64,000 bases of DNA, taken from Chondrosia reniformis (lineage: Eukaryota > Porifera > Demospongiae > Chondrillida > Chondrillidae). This document shows, piece after piece, positions 44,020-54,565 of the stretch. The number at the start of each line of letters is the position of its first letter. The first letter of the stretch is position 1. The stretch covers positions 4,520,501 to 4,584,500 of the forward strand of contig OX359193.1 in NCBI GenBank assembly GCA_947172415.1, written 5' to 3'. Both the position numbers and the translations under genes were made by a program. A model generated the notes under the pieces. The model ran no database searches. It was not told the DNA's origin and saw only the letters and a list, made by a program, of their open reading frames with translations.

Positions 44020-44785
44020 CTAGAAATATTAAAGATTTTCTACAAAAATAGTGGAGATGTAGGGATGGCACAAAAAGTAGAGAAACAAGAAAAGGATGTT
44101 ACACAGTGAAGTATTAGCTATGCATGAATCATACAACATCCTTGCTTGTAGGATTCATTTATAGCTAATACTTCACTGTGACATCCCTTTCTTGTTTCTC
44201 TACTTTTTGTGCCATCCTTACATCTTCACTATTTTTGTAGAAATTTTTAATATTTTTAGTTTCTGTACTTTTTATGGAGTATGGGCTAGGAATTATAATT
44301 TTTACCATTTTGGTGTTGCAATCTTCGACTGATTATGATGTCATTAAAATGGTGAAATTATTGAGGCCTTGATTCTGGGGCCATGAAAACCGTCATACTC
44401 AATAATAGCGTTATCGCTCTCGCTTCTACAAAAGAATACAGCTCGGAAAATTTGCAAAAATTTAGTTTAACAATTAGTCCAAAAGCTTGTATAGTTTTTT
44501 AGTTATGGCTGACGAAGAAGAAGAATAAGAATAAGAAGAATATGAATACATTAATAAGAATATGAAGAAGACGAAAATGGGAATTTTTAAAGTTTATTAT
44601 TTTGCCAGAGGGACATATTCGCTTGCCTTTAAGGTCTATTTAGAGTATGTATATTATATATTTAGCTATACATAGCCTTGTTTTGTCGATTTTCGGCCTA
44701 TTTCAGGATTTTGCTCCTATACCGATGTATGGGGAAAACAAATAAGTGTCATCCCTACATAGGGAGTACTACCGTACTCCCTGAT
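44020..44785 (+). mobile_element. Palindromic repeat family, copy D
   Basis: Hairpin about 44020-44260. The CRE-like site has decayed to TGATGTCA. The ATGGCTGACGAAGAAG start is retained near 44506 but a TAA follows after seven codons, with a small expansion of the GAATAA/GAATATGAA run beyond it. Ends with the AGGGAGTAC/GTACTCCCT palindrome at 44785. Closer to copy A than to C by eye. Confidence 0.8.
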
Positions 44786-45352
44786 ATATGTATATATAAT
44801 ACGAGTTCATACGCAATTATTGTAACACTTAATTAATACGTCAATACATGGTTTGGGAAATGGCTGCGTTCAGGAAGCTTTACTTAACGAAGCTTTTCTG
44901 TCGCTATTCATAATGTTCAGGACACTTAAGCGTCCTCAATCATTAGGATTAAGAATATATATATTAAAGCCCAACGATGCGAGTTAATTTAGGGGGCGGC
45001 GGCCCACGAGTTTTTAAACTCGAAATACTTGTTTTACACCTCTTTAACGAATCAGTTTTTCCAGTACTGATGCAGGGAGATCTTGCTACCAAATGAGGTA
45101 TCAGTAATATTTGATATATTATTCGTCCTTTACTTAATTGCTTGACTCCAAATAAATGATTTTATTCGTTACATATTCCTAATGCTGTATAACTTTATTG
45201 TAGTTTTTCTTATAGGGACATGTACCGAGAATCTGTTCTATTATTTGTTCTAATTCTACATAGATACATACACTACATGCAACATATGAATAATTGATGT
45301 GATAATCCAACCACAAGTAATAAGCAATAAAACATCAAAAAGAGGGAAAAAC
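44786..45352. other. No gene recognised
   Basis: A+T-rich spacer with no open frame of note. Confidence 0.45.
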
Positions 45353-45424
45353 ACAATTGCTAGGAATCGAACCCAGCACAGCTGGTTATGACCACCAGTC
45401 GTTCTGTCACTGAGCTACAACTGC
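45353..45424 (-). tRNA. tRNA-like sequence (tRNA pseudogene or SINE head; CAT or TCA loop)
   Basis: On the minus strand a 72-nt cloverleaf can be drawn: acceptor GCAGTTG/CAATTGT (7 pairs, two G-U), A-box-like TAGCTCAGTGACAGAAC, anticodon stem CTGGT/ACCAG with loop GGTCATA, T-arm CTGGG-TTCGATT-CCTAG with a perfect B box GGTTCGATTCC. The loop has G where tRNAs have U33 and the D stem has a mismatch, so it is probably a pseudogene or tRNA-derived repeat rather than a working tRNA. CAT in the loop hints at Met origin. Confidence 0.55.
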
Positions 45425-45479
45425 CTAAGCAATGTCTCTCCCATGCTCTCCCTCTTAAACTATGGTAGGCACAGAAAAT

Positions 45480-45610
45480 ATGTTACCCTGCGAAGTTCGA
45501 TTGAACTTCGAGGGATGTTGGGGTGAACTTTGAGTGGAGTTGGGCTTGTAGTTAAGCTTGAAGTTGGGCTCAAAGTTGGGCCGAACTTTGAGTGAAGTTT
45601 GATCTGTGTT
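45480..45610. repeat. Short degenerate repeats of GAACTTTGAGTG / AGTTGGGCT
   Basis: Four to five related words recur in 130 bp just upstream of the SWIM-YqaJ exon; probably an eroded minisatellite. Confidence 0.5.
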
Positions 45611-45634
45611 GCTAAGGAACTGAACGTGTAAAGC

Positions 45635-47109
45635 CTTAAAGCGTTTAAGTCTCTCAAGGCAAATAAATATTTAGCTGATGGCTTTGTTACAAAGGTTTCT
45701 TTGGCCAGCCTTTCAGATAACAGCCTTACTGTCACCAGATGTTATTGTAATTCCTCGCTGAAGGCCAAAACCACTTACATGGTGTTTCTGCTAATGGAGA
45801 GAACTGGAAATGTGGTAAGAGCCAAGCGTACATGTGCTGCTGGTAAAGGTGCTGCTTGTAGTCATTCTGCTGCTTTAATGTTCTACCTTGAAGACATGAA
45901 AAAGTATAACAGAAAATGTATTCCCTATGACAAGACAGTTACAGAACACTTGTACATGTGGCATGTTCCAAGCAAGCGTGTAGTAGCTCCCCAGCCAGTT
46001 AAACAAATAAAGTTTGTTAAAAGTGAATATGGCAAATGTAAATTAGCTACAAACACTAAAAAGATAGAATTTGACCCACATCACTTCTCTGATCGGACCA
46101 TTGACAAAGACTCACTGCAGGGACTGTTTTCTGACATTCTAGTTGCTTGTCCAAGGAGCGGAGTAAAGGGCATTAGCACTCACAATTATGACCAGCCAAT
46201 TAATAGCAGTGGTGATGAACCCAGCAATATTAATACAACACCTGCTAACTTCACAGAATCTGAATACTCATGCCTGGACTATCTTAATGTATATCAAGCC
46301 TCAAAACCATCCATTCTACCTGATACAGCAATTGAATTGGCTGATATTGATCCCAATTGTGAAGTCTTTAAAGGTTTAACCCAGTGTTATGCAGAGCAGC
46401 AAACACTTTCAGAGAAACAGTCGATTGCTATTGAAAAACACAGTTAGCCAATTGCAGTTACCTCTATGGATGGATTTGCATAATGGAAGGATAACAACCT
46501 TTAATTTTGGGAAGATATAGCATAGAAGAGAAACAACAGACACCACTAGCATCATAAAGGAACTCATGGGGTATTCCACAGGACCAGGCACTTTTCCACA
46601 GCTGAATTGGGGAATTGAGAAGGAATCTGTAGCGTTGAAATGTTACAGTGAATATCAGAAAGACAAGTAACTGTCTTTCCAACTGGATTAACATTAATGC
46701 CAAGACACAGCTATCTAGGAGCAACTTCTGAGGGACTTATATTACCTTCTGAAACACCTAATAATTAAATGTCCCTACTCCATCCAGGGCATTTCAGGGA
46801 GTAGCATGCCACCTCTTGACATTGCTGCCAAGTTTTTCTACTGAGTTTTACATGACAAATGAGGGTCATCTCAAAGTGGATCATAACTATTATTACCATG
46901 TGCAAGGCGAGATGGCCATTAAAGGCTGTAAGTGGGCACACTTGGTAACCTGGACAAATGCTCCTGAGAACAATTTGCACATGCAGAAAATTGAATTCAA
47001 CCAAGAGCTATGGGATAGTGTTATCCTACCTAATCTTGAGAAATTCTACATAGATGTTCTAGTGCCAGAGATATTATTAAGGAGAATACAACTATCAATT
47101 AATATATAA
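45635..47109 (+). pseudogene. SWIM zinc finger plus YqaJ-type exonuclease gene, 3' half broken
   Basis: An AG acceptor near 45634 opens ALKRFKSL-like sequence in frame with DGFVTKVSLASLSDNSLTVT and the SWIM finger CYC...RTCAAGKGAACSHSAAL. The frame is open to 46445. Then, in changing frames: LWMDLHNGRITTFNFGK, SIIKELMGYSTGPGTFPQL, NWGIEKESVALKCYSEYQ, KCPYSIQGISGSSMPPLDI, YYYHVQGEMAIKGCKWAHLV and ENNLHMQKIEFNQELWDSVI. The GRITxxxFG, WGxEKE and VKCPYS/QGEM blocks are the YqaJ (lambda-exonuclease-like) fold, with the E...E.K positions partly lost. Multicopy genes of this kind are common in sponge genomes; the role is unknown, possibly TE-derived. The N-terminal 250 codons are intact. Confidence 0.7.
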
Positions 47110-48081
47110 CTCTACAGTATGCAAGAATTTTGCACAGTTCTTATATAATATCTTCAATTTAATCATCATTATAATAATAGCATTAAAATTAATAATAATA
47201 ATACAACTGAGAATTAAAAAGTATTTATATAACTGTAACTATGGCCTGGAACGTATGTTAAGTTATTCAGTATGGTGGCACTATTTTGTTTCCACAAGAA
47301 AGAAGAAAGTTAGTTAGATAAGCGCAAACATAAAAGATATCATTTGCTACACTTGGAAGTGATACAGGTATGACACCTTGAAAGATTCAGTAAGTCTTTA
47401 TTCTTCCTATGGCTCTCTCTACATAGTTTAACTGTGCCTGTTGTAAGTTGTTAAGTTAAACAACACCTAAGCTGTTGATGTAGCAAGTGAATGCTTGTTA
47501 TGAATTAGGGTTTGCATGGTTTACATATAGTTTATTTCAGCATAAAGTTACCAAATTTCTTTAAAGCTAATCTAGGTAAAGTTAGCAATAGTTGGTACCA
47601 TATAATATACCATTTGATAGAGAATTTATTCAGCTTTCAGATGATGTTTTCGGATTTGAAGTATCTCATTCCGTTCGAGAGAAAGGAATCAAAACATAGG
47701 TGTAACTATATCGGCGAATCAGATTTGAGAAGTTCGTCACGTTTGCATATATAATGAGGCATAACACTAGTGATAACGCATTGATAACGCACACAGCGTT
47801 AAGCAGGATAATACTTTTGTATTATGTACGGCTTTAAATGCTAAGAAGGAGCCTTAAATTCAGCGTTTTCTTTTAGTTACCCTCCGGAAGAAGATGTAAA
47901 CATTCAGATAAAAGCAGCCTGCGATTGTGGGAGGCGCTTTGAAGCTTTTTCTACTAAGGCGCCTGACGATCTTTAAGTACGTAAGCTTTTTCATCTTCAG
48001 AAAAGCTTGCGAAGCAAATATCAACTATCACAATAGCGTAACAACTCTAATAAGGATCCTTAAGGTGTTTAAAAGCTCACC
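47110..48081. other. No gene recognised; contains the putative promoter of the next gene
   Basis: A+T-rich to about 47800, then more balanced DNA before the ATG at 48082. The frame at 47512-47754 has no recognisable features. Confidence 0.4.
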
Positions 48082-50278
48082 ATGTCTGATAATACGGAAG
48101 AAAGAAACAATATTGACAGCCATCATGATAATTCGGTTTTGCGAAGCAATCTGCAATCGACTCCAGGACCTAGCAGTTGTCATCCAATTAATTTAAAATT
48201 GAGTTCACCTCAAGCACCATGGAAAGGCAAAAGAAAGCGTTCTTCCAGAGGATATAAAGCCATAAATAAACGCTGGAATCCACAACCAACAGTCCTATTC
48301 CATGCTAGTACTAGTCCCATTGCAAACCAGCATCCCATATGGCAAAACACTCCAGATGACTTACCTAGCAGCTTAAGTGGGGAGGCAGAAGAGAGTTTTT
48401 TACTTCAACATGGTCCCTTCTCAACTTCAGATCTTGATTCAGAAGTTAGTTTATATGCCACATGCATCCATATACAATAAAATTCTTTATTAACTTGCCT
48501 GTGTATGTTCAGTATATAGCACACATGAACATGCAATGCATATTATATATAAATTTACAAATTACATAATTTACAATAGGTTTATAAAGTTACAAATGAA
48601 AATGTCAGTTGAATCTTGTATGCTGAGCTTGCTTGTCCTATAGGATGGAACAATATTAAAAAGATTTCTGTGTGGCTAGGTATTGACATGGTGAAATCTC
48701 TGATACTACATAAGCCAGGCAATTGGATTTGTTAATAAACCAAACGTTTTGACCCCAATCTAGGGGTACCAAAGAGTGCTTGCCTTGTACTCAGATCATT
48801 ACAACTGATGAAGACCCCTGGATTGGGGTGAAAGCGTTTTGTTTATTAACAAATCCAACAGCCCAATTTCAGGCTGGCTAGTACAGTACTAGAGATTTCA
48901 CCACAAGTAGTAATTGTAAATGTAAAATGTATTTTTTTAATATATATACAGGAAGTTGAAAGTGGAGAGAGCAGTAGCAATGATGAGGATGATTTCAACT
49001 TAGATGATTCAGTGCCTCATTTAACTGATTGGATGAAGACAATGCCATCAAGGGATCGTAAGAAAATAGCAGTTCTGCTATATCACCATTTGCACAAGAT
49101 GTATGAACCAGACAAGACCAAGGCAGCTCAGAGTGCTGGTTTAGCATTGGGATATTCCAGAAAGACCATCTACAAATGGGTACGGCAATACTGTAGAAAT
49201 GGAGGTGAATTTGCAACTTCTGAAAGGGGTAAGTACAAAAGAGATACTGTACTAGATCAAGAAGATGTCACCAGAAAAGCTGTCAGATGGCAGAAAGTTC
49301 ATGACAGAAAATTCAACCTGACTCACAAGAGATTTCAGACATGGTTAAATGAATATCTTCAAAAGCTGGAGTTCCCAGATACCATTAAAAAGAATGTTTC
49401 AGAAGCTACTGCCTTTAGGTATATGAAAAGGTTAGGATTTACTCACAGATGATACAAGCAGGGCTACGCAGATGGCCATGAGAGGGAAGACGTGGTAGAA
49501 TACAGAAAGCTGTATTTAAAGAAGGTAAGAATTTTGGAGGCATCCCATTTACCTCCACCCACATGTGAAGACAACATACCATCATGGAACAGTGGCAGCA
49601 ATTCAAAGGCAAAAAATGTGGTATTCATCTATCATGATGAGACAACTTTTAATGCCTATGATGCCAACCATCAGTTTGGGTGGATCCATGTGGCAGTAGT
49701 GAGGTTCGACCAAAAGGCAAAGGGCAAGGTATTATGGTAAGCGACTTCATTGATGAGTTTTCTGGCTATCTCCGCCTTACTGATGAAGAGCAAAGAGCTG
49801 TGCAACGAGAATATCCCTTTTGCCCAAAGGAAGCCAGAAGGATTACCGAACATCAGAGAGATGGCTATTGGGACAATGCTAAGTTCATGAATCAAATTAA
49901 AGCAGCAGCAATGATAGCCCAATTCAAGTATCCAAGAGAAATGTATGATCTTGTATGGATCTTTGACCACAGCAGTGGTCACCAGGCATATAATGACAAC
50001 GCATTAGTAGCCACACGAATGAATGTGAAGCCAGGTGGGAATCAGCCAGTGATGCTGGATGGGAAATTACCTAATGGCAATTTACAGGAGATGTGTCTAC
50101 CAAATGGCACTCCTAAGGGGTTGGAGCTGGTTTTGCGAGAGAGGGGTGTGGACACCACTGGTATGGTGAAGATTGATATGGTTCGTAGGCTTCAGAAATT
50201 CGAGGATTTTAAGAATGAAGTCAGCAGTGTTGAAGCGTACTTGAAATCAAAAAATCATCCATGTCTATTTTCTCCCAA
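48082..50278 (+). pseudogene. HTH-DDE transposase-like gene, second copy (one stop, one frameshift)
   Basis: Exon 1 (48082-48444, MSDNTEERNNIDSHHDNS, ending DLDSE) joins by GTTAGT/AG to an exon from 48952 (EVESGESSSNDEDD) in phase. It continues with the HTH region SAGLALGYSRKTIYKWVRQY, WQKVHDRKFNLTHKRFQTWL and DGHEREDVVEYRKLYLKK, the first catalytic region VFIYHDETTFNAYDANHQFG, then IMVSDFIDEFSGYLRLTDEE, the second catalytic region VWIFDHSSGHQAY and VKPGGNQPVM. A TGA at 49450 and a frameshift near 49700 break it. It ends at FSPK/GTACAA; the third catalytic block (expected ELNPIE-like) is absent because Merlin sequence follows. D...DHSSGH order fits an IS630/Tc1-related DDE fold (inference). 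Confidence 0.7.
48688..48905. mobile_element. Foldback element within an intron
   Basis: Arms of about 85 bp in inverted orientation: left GGTGAAATCTCTGATACTAC..GGATTTGTTAATAAACC and AACGTTTTGACCCCAATCTA; right the complement, TAGATT-like CTGGATTGGGGTGAAAGCG, TTATTAACAAATCC and TAGAGATTTCACC. It lies wholly inside the intron 48445-48951. The CTGATGAAGACCCC...GGGGT core resembles Penelope-type termini. Confidence 0.75.
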
Positions 50279-50317
50279 GGTACAAGAATATACATTACAC
50301 AAATATATACAACCTAC

Positions 50318-50880
50318 AACATACAATGGCTGAGAGGTGTGTTCGACTAAGCTGATCAACACGCCCATTGTTCTTGGAGGCTCGAATGTGACCGTCCAAA
50401 TCGATGAATCTCTTTCGGCACAAGCCGAAGTACCACAGAGGAAGAGCTCCAAGAAATGAACAGTGGGTTTTTGGCTTGGTTGACACATCACAACAACCAG
50501 CATTAGGGCACATGGAAGTGGTACCTCGTAGAAATGCTCAGACACTCCTCCCTATCATGCAAGGCCATACAGCACAAGGAACAACAATATATTCGGATGA
50601 ATGGCGAGCTTACAGTACGGTACACTAGCTCCCCAATATATCCAGTCACTCTACTGTTAACCATAGCTTCACTTTGTAGATCCATCCACAGGAGTTCACA
50701 CCCAACATGTGGAAAGCTACTGGGCTAGAGTCAAGTGGCGATTCAAGTCTATAAAAGGTGTTAGCTCCAACCAGCTTCCTAGCTACTTAGATGAATTTAT
50801 GTGGCGGGAAAGGTGGGGAGAGACCAAACAGCGGGCATTCACCCAAATAATGGCTGAAATTGCCATACAATATCTTGTTT
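50318..50880 (+). pseudogene. Merlin (IS1016/ISXO2-like) transposase, 5'-truncated copy
   Basis: Reads TGGLRGV-like WLRGV, then CSTKLINTPIVLGGSNVTVQ with VQIDES (first Asp), a one-base slip, RHKPKYHRGRAPRNEQWVFG, PRRNAQTLLPIMQGHTAQGT and TIYSDEWRAY (second Asp). After an intron-like gap with in-frame stops it gives VESYWARVKWRFKSIKG and SYLDEFMWRERWG (Glu). The order D-D-E and the YLDEFMWRE end are diagnostic of Merlin/ISXO2 transposases. The N-terminal zinc ribbon is missing; the left edge is at the 3' truncation of the HTH-DDE gene. Confidence 0.85.
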
Positions 50881-51645
50881 AATAAATTTGATACTTTACA
50901 AACTTCCTGATTTTAATCCTATTAGTCCTTGTTTTTCACACTGATTTCCATTAAACTATGGCGAAAAGAAATAGTCGGTTTCTAACCAGCGTACATCGCC
51001 TGCATTCGATAGAACGGCTTCTGACTTTGTCCACTTAGTCCGCTTGTAGTACGCGAAGGAGCCTGCAGCTTCTCGTTTCACCGTGAGCCGTAAAACAATG
51101 ACGCAATAGTCACGTGATATTGTGGAATGTAATATTTGAGGTGTTGGGATGACGTAATGTGACGTCATGATTCAACAATGGCCGCTGCACGGATATTATA
51201 GGTGATCCGAATAAAGCACTAAATCGGCAATAATATAACTTCTTACTAAAGAAATTTCTCACTAAAAAAATCGCAGCTTAGCACATGTAGGTCAATAACT
51301 TCTCTTTCCTTCCTTTGAATCGCTTAAGCATACTTGCGATTTTAAAGGACTGCCTAATATATAAATTGATACTTTATTCAACTTACAAATGTGTCCCAAA
51401 AGCTTTAAATTTCTACAAATTGAAAGAAAAGACATTTTCTTCTTCCTTTACGAAATGTGATTGCGTAATCGATGCGTCGTTATGGAAACGCAACTCGCAT
51501 AAAAAATATAAGCCTAAACACCTTCTCGACAATTTTATGATTTAAAAGTGCTTCATTAACAGTGTTTTGGTCACTTTTTTCGCCTGTCATCACTTATTGG
51601 TCCAATATCGGCATTTGGTAACTTTATGGTGAAATGAACTATAGT
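50881..51645. other. No gene; promoter-like patch with CRE sites near 51150
   Basis: At about 51149-51190 TGACGTAA and TGACGTCA lie 11 bp apart, followed by AACAATGGCCGC (YY1-like). The rest is A+T-rich; the frame at 51315-51545 is not convincing. Confidence 0.45.
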
Positions 51646-51664
51646 TGGGTTAGGGTTAGGGTTA
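51646..51664 (+). repeat. Short telomere-like GGTTAG run
   Basis: Three consecutive GGTTAG units, an interstitial telomere-type hexamer run immediately before the 51668 tandem duplication. Confidence 0.8.
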
Positions 51665-52005
51665 GCAATGTATGGTGAGATAATGGTAATGGTGAGATAT
51701 AGGGCAAATTTCATATTTCATCAAATTTTCTAAAACTCATAAGATATACTTTAGGGGTGTCTGTGAGTGTTGACACTAAGTTTTAACTTATGTCTCCATA
51801 TGCTAGAGTTACAACACCAAATGTATATTTTAGCAAATTGAAGCAATGTATGGTGAGGGATAGGGCAAATTTTTAAAAAAAATCATTTTTTCTAAAACTC
51901 AATGGTTATACTTTATGGATGTCTGCGAGTGTTGATACCAAGTTACAGCTTCATATCTCTCCATTTTCTAGAGTTACAGCACCAAACTTATTGTATATTG
52001 TACTT
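51665..52005 (+). repeat. Tandem duplication of an approximately 175-bp unit
   Basis: Two copies start with GCAATGTATGGTGAG (51666 and about 51843) and share AGGGCAAATTT, TTTTCTAAAACTCA, ATACTTTA(G/T)GG, TGTCTG(T/C)GAGTGTTGA and TAGAGTTACA(A/G)CACCAAA. Confidence 0.8.
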
Positions 52006-52389
52006 TAACTTAGGTTTAAGGTTAGGATTGGTGAGTTTAGTTACTATATAATTACCTTTCTTTCTTTCTACAGATCGAAAAAGAAAGAGAAGAGACATCA
52101 AAATAACCTATTTAGTATTTATTTTTGTTAAACAATGATAATATTAATTAACCTGTAATAGCGATATTGTGGCTACTTTCAGTTACGAAGCTATGAATGA
52201 TGTAATCCAACTTTTGCAACCGGTATATACGAGTATTATGCAATTGTTGTATGAGCTGTAATTAAGTCCATAAGTATGCATAAACATTACCAGCGACCTT
52301 TCCAAGATTTTTTGTGCATTTAATAGCATTCATGTGACTAATTAAATTCATTCGCAATATTTAGGCGGTTTATTACGGCGGTTTTGAAA

Positions 52390-53396
52390 ATGTCATTTAT
52401 GGAAATTGGGAAGGTTGCTTTTTGACCACAAGATGATCTACTTGATTGGTTTCAATCAAAAGGCCTGCTGGCAAGTAGCAGGACCTGTTCCTATGGCACA
52501 GCTATGACCATGGTGCCACGCCAAGATATCTCGGATAAATTCAGGTACATATAAAATTAATATAAATTATTTACAATAATAATACAATAAAAATAGGATA
52601 AAAATATAATTATAATTATGTAATTATCACATAGATGGAGGTGTCCTGCATGTCACAAGGGTGCCACACTCAGGGACTGCACTGGTGGGCTTTCGACATA
52701 GCTGTGACAACTGCTGCTGCCCAAATAGAGATCACTGAGAATATGGCATGTGCAGCATTCCAGTGGTTTCGGAAGGTGTGCCCCACCAAGCTGTGTTCTC
52801 TGCAGATTCTCCTTGGAGGTCAAGGGTGGTGGTGCAAATAGATGAGTCACTGTTTTCCCACAAATCTAAGGTATATAAAATTACAAAGAAATGATGATTG
52901 AAAAAGAAATTACCATTTAAATTCAATTAACATACCAAATGTACTTATGTATACACAGAATCACAGGGACAGACTTCCAAGGCAGGAATGACGGGTGTTT
53001 GGGTTACGTGACACTTCCTTCGACCCAGCCCTTGGGTACATGGAGCTGGTGCCTGACCGAAGGGCTGGTACTCTGCTGCCAATCATTCAAGCTCACGTTA
53101 AGCCAGGCACCATCATCGCCTCAGATGAATGGAGGGTGTACAGTAATGTTGGGCAGCTACTCAATGTAGCTGCCCACAGAACTGTAAATCACAGCCTTAA
53201 CTTTGTGGGTCCTACTGGGAAAACATAGAAAGTTACAGGAATAGAACGAAAGTTAAATTTAAAAACATGAGAAGGGTTTCGGAAGAACAATTACCGTCCT
53301 ACCTGGATGAGTTCATGTGGCGGGAGCAGTATGGGGTATCAAAAGGGAAGCTTTTCAAAACCTAATTGCACACATCAAACAACAATTACCTGTTTA
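52390..53396 (+). pseudogene. Merlin transposase, second copy with intron-exon structure
   Basis: Exon 1 from the ATG at 52390 (MSFMEIGKVAF, one stop, then DDLLDWFQSKGLLASSRTCS, MTMVPRQDISDKFR) ends at an AG/GTACAT donor near 52545. An AG acceptor at about 52634 opens WRCPACHKGATLRDCTGG, the zinc-ribbon. Frame shifts lead to TENMACAAFQWFRKVC, VVVQIDESLFSHKSK, a GTATAT donor, then HRDRLPRQE, VFGLRDTSFDPALGYMELVP, RAGTLLPIIQAHVKPGTIIA, SDEWRVYSNVGQLLNVAAHR and LPSYLDEFMWREQYG. All three acidic residues (IDES, SDEW, LDEF) are present, but stops and shifts show it is dead. Downstream of copy 1 by about 1.5 kb in the same orientation. Confidence 0.85.
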
Positions 53397-54395
53397 AATA
53401 GTTACTTTATCTTTTACATTTTCACTATTTATATCCGTTTTTGTAATCATAGATAGTAATGATTGGATTGACAAAATACAAAATAAATCGAGGGTGTAAA
53501 TAATTTTAACTTAATGATATGATTGTTTACAAACAAACAATGAGTCAACAAACACCAACAGTTGAGAATACATACCTAATGTGACAACAAAAACGGGTGA
53601 TCCTATGTCAATCTTTAATTAAACAGGAATTGTAGTATAGCACTTAGTTAGGATTCCCTAAGCGGGCCAAATTACAGAACGCCTGAACCAAAGGCGCTCT
53701 GAAATTTCATGGACACAACCAATGATCCCAGTTAACAACTTACAGGCGCATCAGATTTGAGGCGTACGGTGATCCTTCCTTCCATTCATCAATCCCTAAG
53801 AACAAACTAAGAAGTATAGACAGTAAATGCCCAGCAATACTTGAAAGTGCCTCTTGAAGTGAAGCATAAGTGATTGGTTACGTCATAATTGCAAATGGCA
53901 GTCGTTTCCGTATATTACAGGTGATCCAAGGAACGTAGTCGATATCATTGGAATCCTTAGATGGACATCCCTTAACGAAATGTTCTCCACAAAGTCGATC
54001 GTGATTTTTCGGTTTATCATCGTTAATTCTCGCAATTGAAGTAGACTATTTATCCTCGGAAGAACTCGATTGTTCTCTATCTTCGTTAGAATACGTTGGT
54101 TCGAACCGGTAGGAACGAACAATGGCTATCGTGAAAACTACCAATGACATTTTAACCGCAAAAACATGGCGGGTGGGAGGCGGATTTTATGGTTCTGGTA
54201 TTTCTCAAGTATAAAGTTGAATCAAATTTAAAACCCGAAAATATGAGTAAGACATTCGTATATTTCCATATTTGCAATAAAATTGAACTTGAAAATTTAG
54301 GTGTCAGTTCCACTTTAACGAAAAATGTTTGTACTTCATTAACGCTGTGTTTTTAGGAGATTTAGCATGTAGAATAAATTAAATCTCTTTTCATA
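53397..54395. other. No gene recognised
   Basis: Includes at 53878-53935 a segment resembling 51163-51210 (CGTCAT, CAAATGGCAG, TATTACAGGTGATCC versus CAACAATGGCCG, TATTATAGGTGATCC), so the two Merlin copies are bracketed by a related sequence in direct orientation. Confidence 0.45.
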
Positions 54396-54565
54396 TATAG
54401 GAAGAAGAACTTACCGATTTTGAAGACGAACTTCAACCGGCCAAACAACAACCCCCACCTCCACCAAATTCACAACCCCCACCTTAACCCCACCCCAAAA
54501 CCCTTACCCAGCCCCAACCCCAGCCTGAAGAGAGGTCTAGAGGCTGGACATGTAGCAAGTAAGGG
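54396..54565 (+). CDS. Proline/glutamine-rich exon-like fragment
   Basis: After a TTTCATATATAG acceptor the frame reads EELTDFEDELQPAKQQPPPP, one stop, then PKTLTQPQPQPEERSRGWT. An acidic-then-proline-rich segment like this is common near the N-terminus of piggyBac proteins, and a piggyBac core lies at 57.1 kb, but linkage over that distance is not shown. Confidence 0.25.

Noticed and set aside
48800-48850. Second hammerhead ribozyme candidate (CTGATGA...GAAA) in the intronic foldback
   Set aside because: An extra AG follows CUGAUGA before the stem, GAAA is followed by GCG rather than a pairable stem III, and no cleavage triplet can be placed. Kept only as a Penelope-like end motif.
54100-54112. 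GGTTCGAACC as a tRNA B box
   Set aside because: A simple palindrome with no A box or cloverleaf around it.
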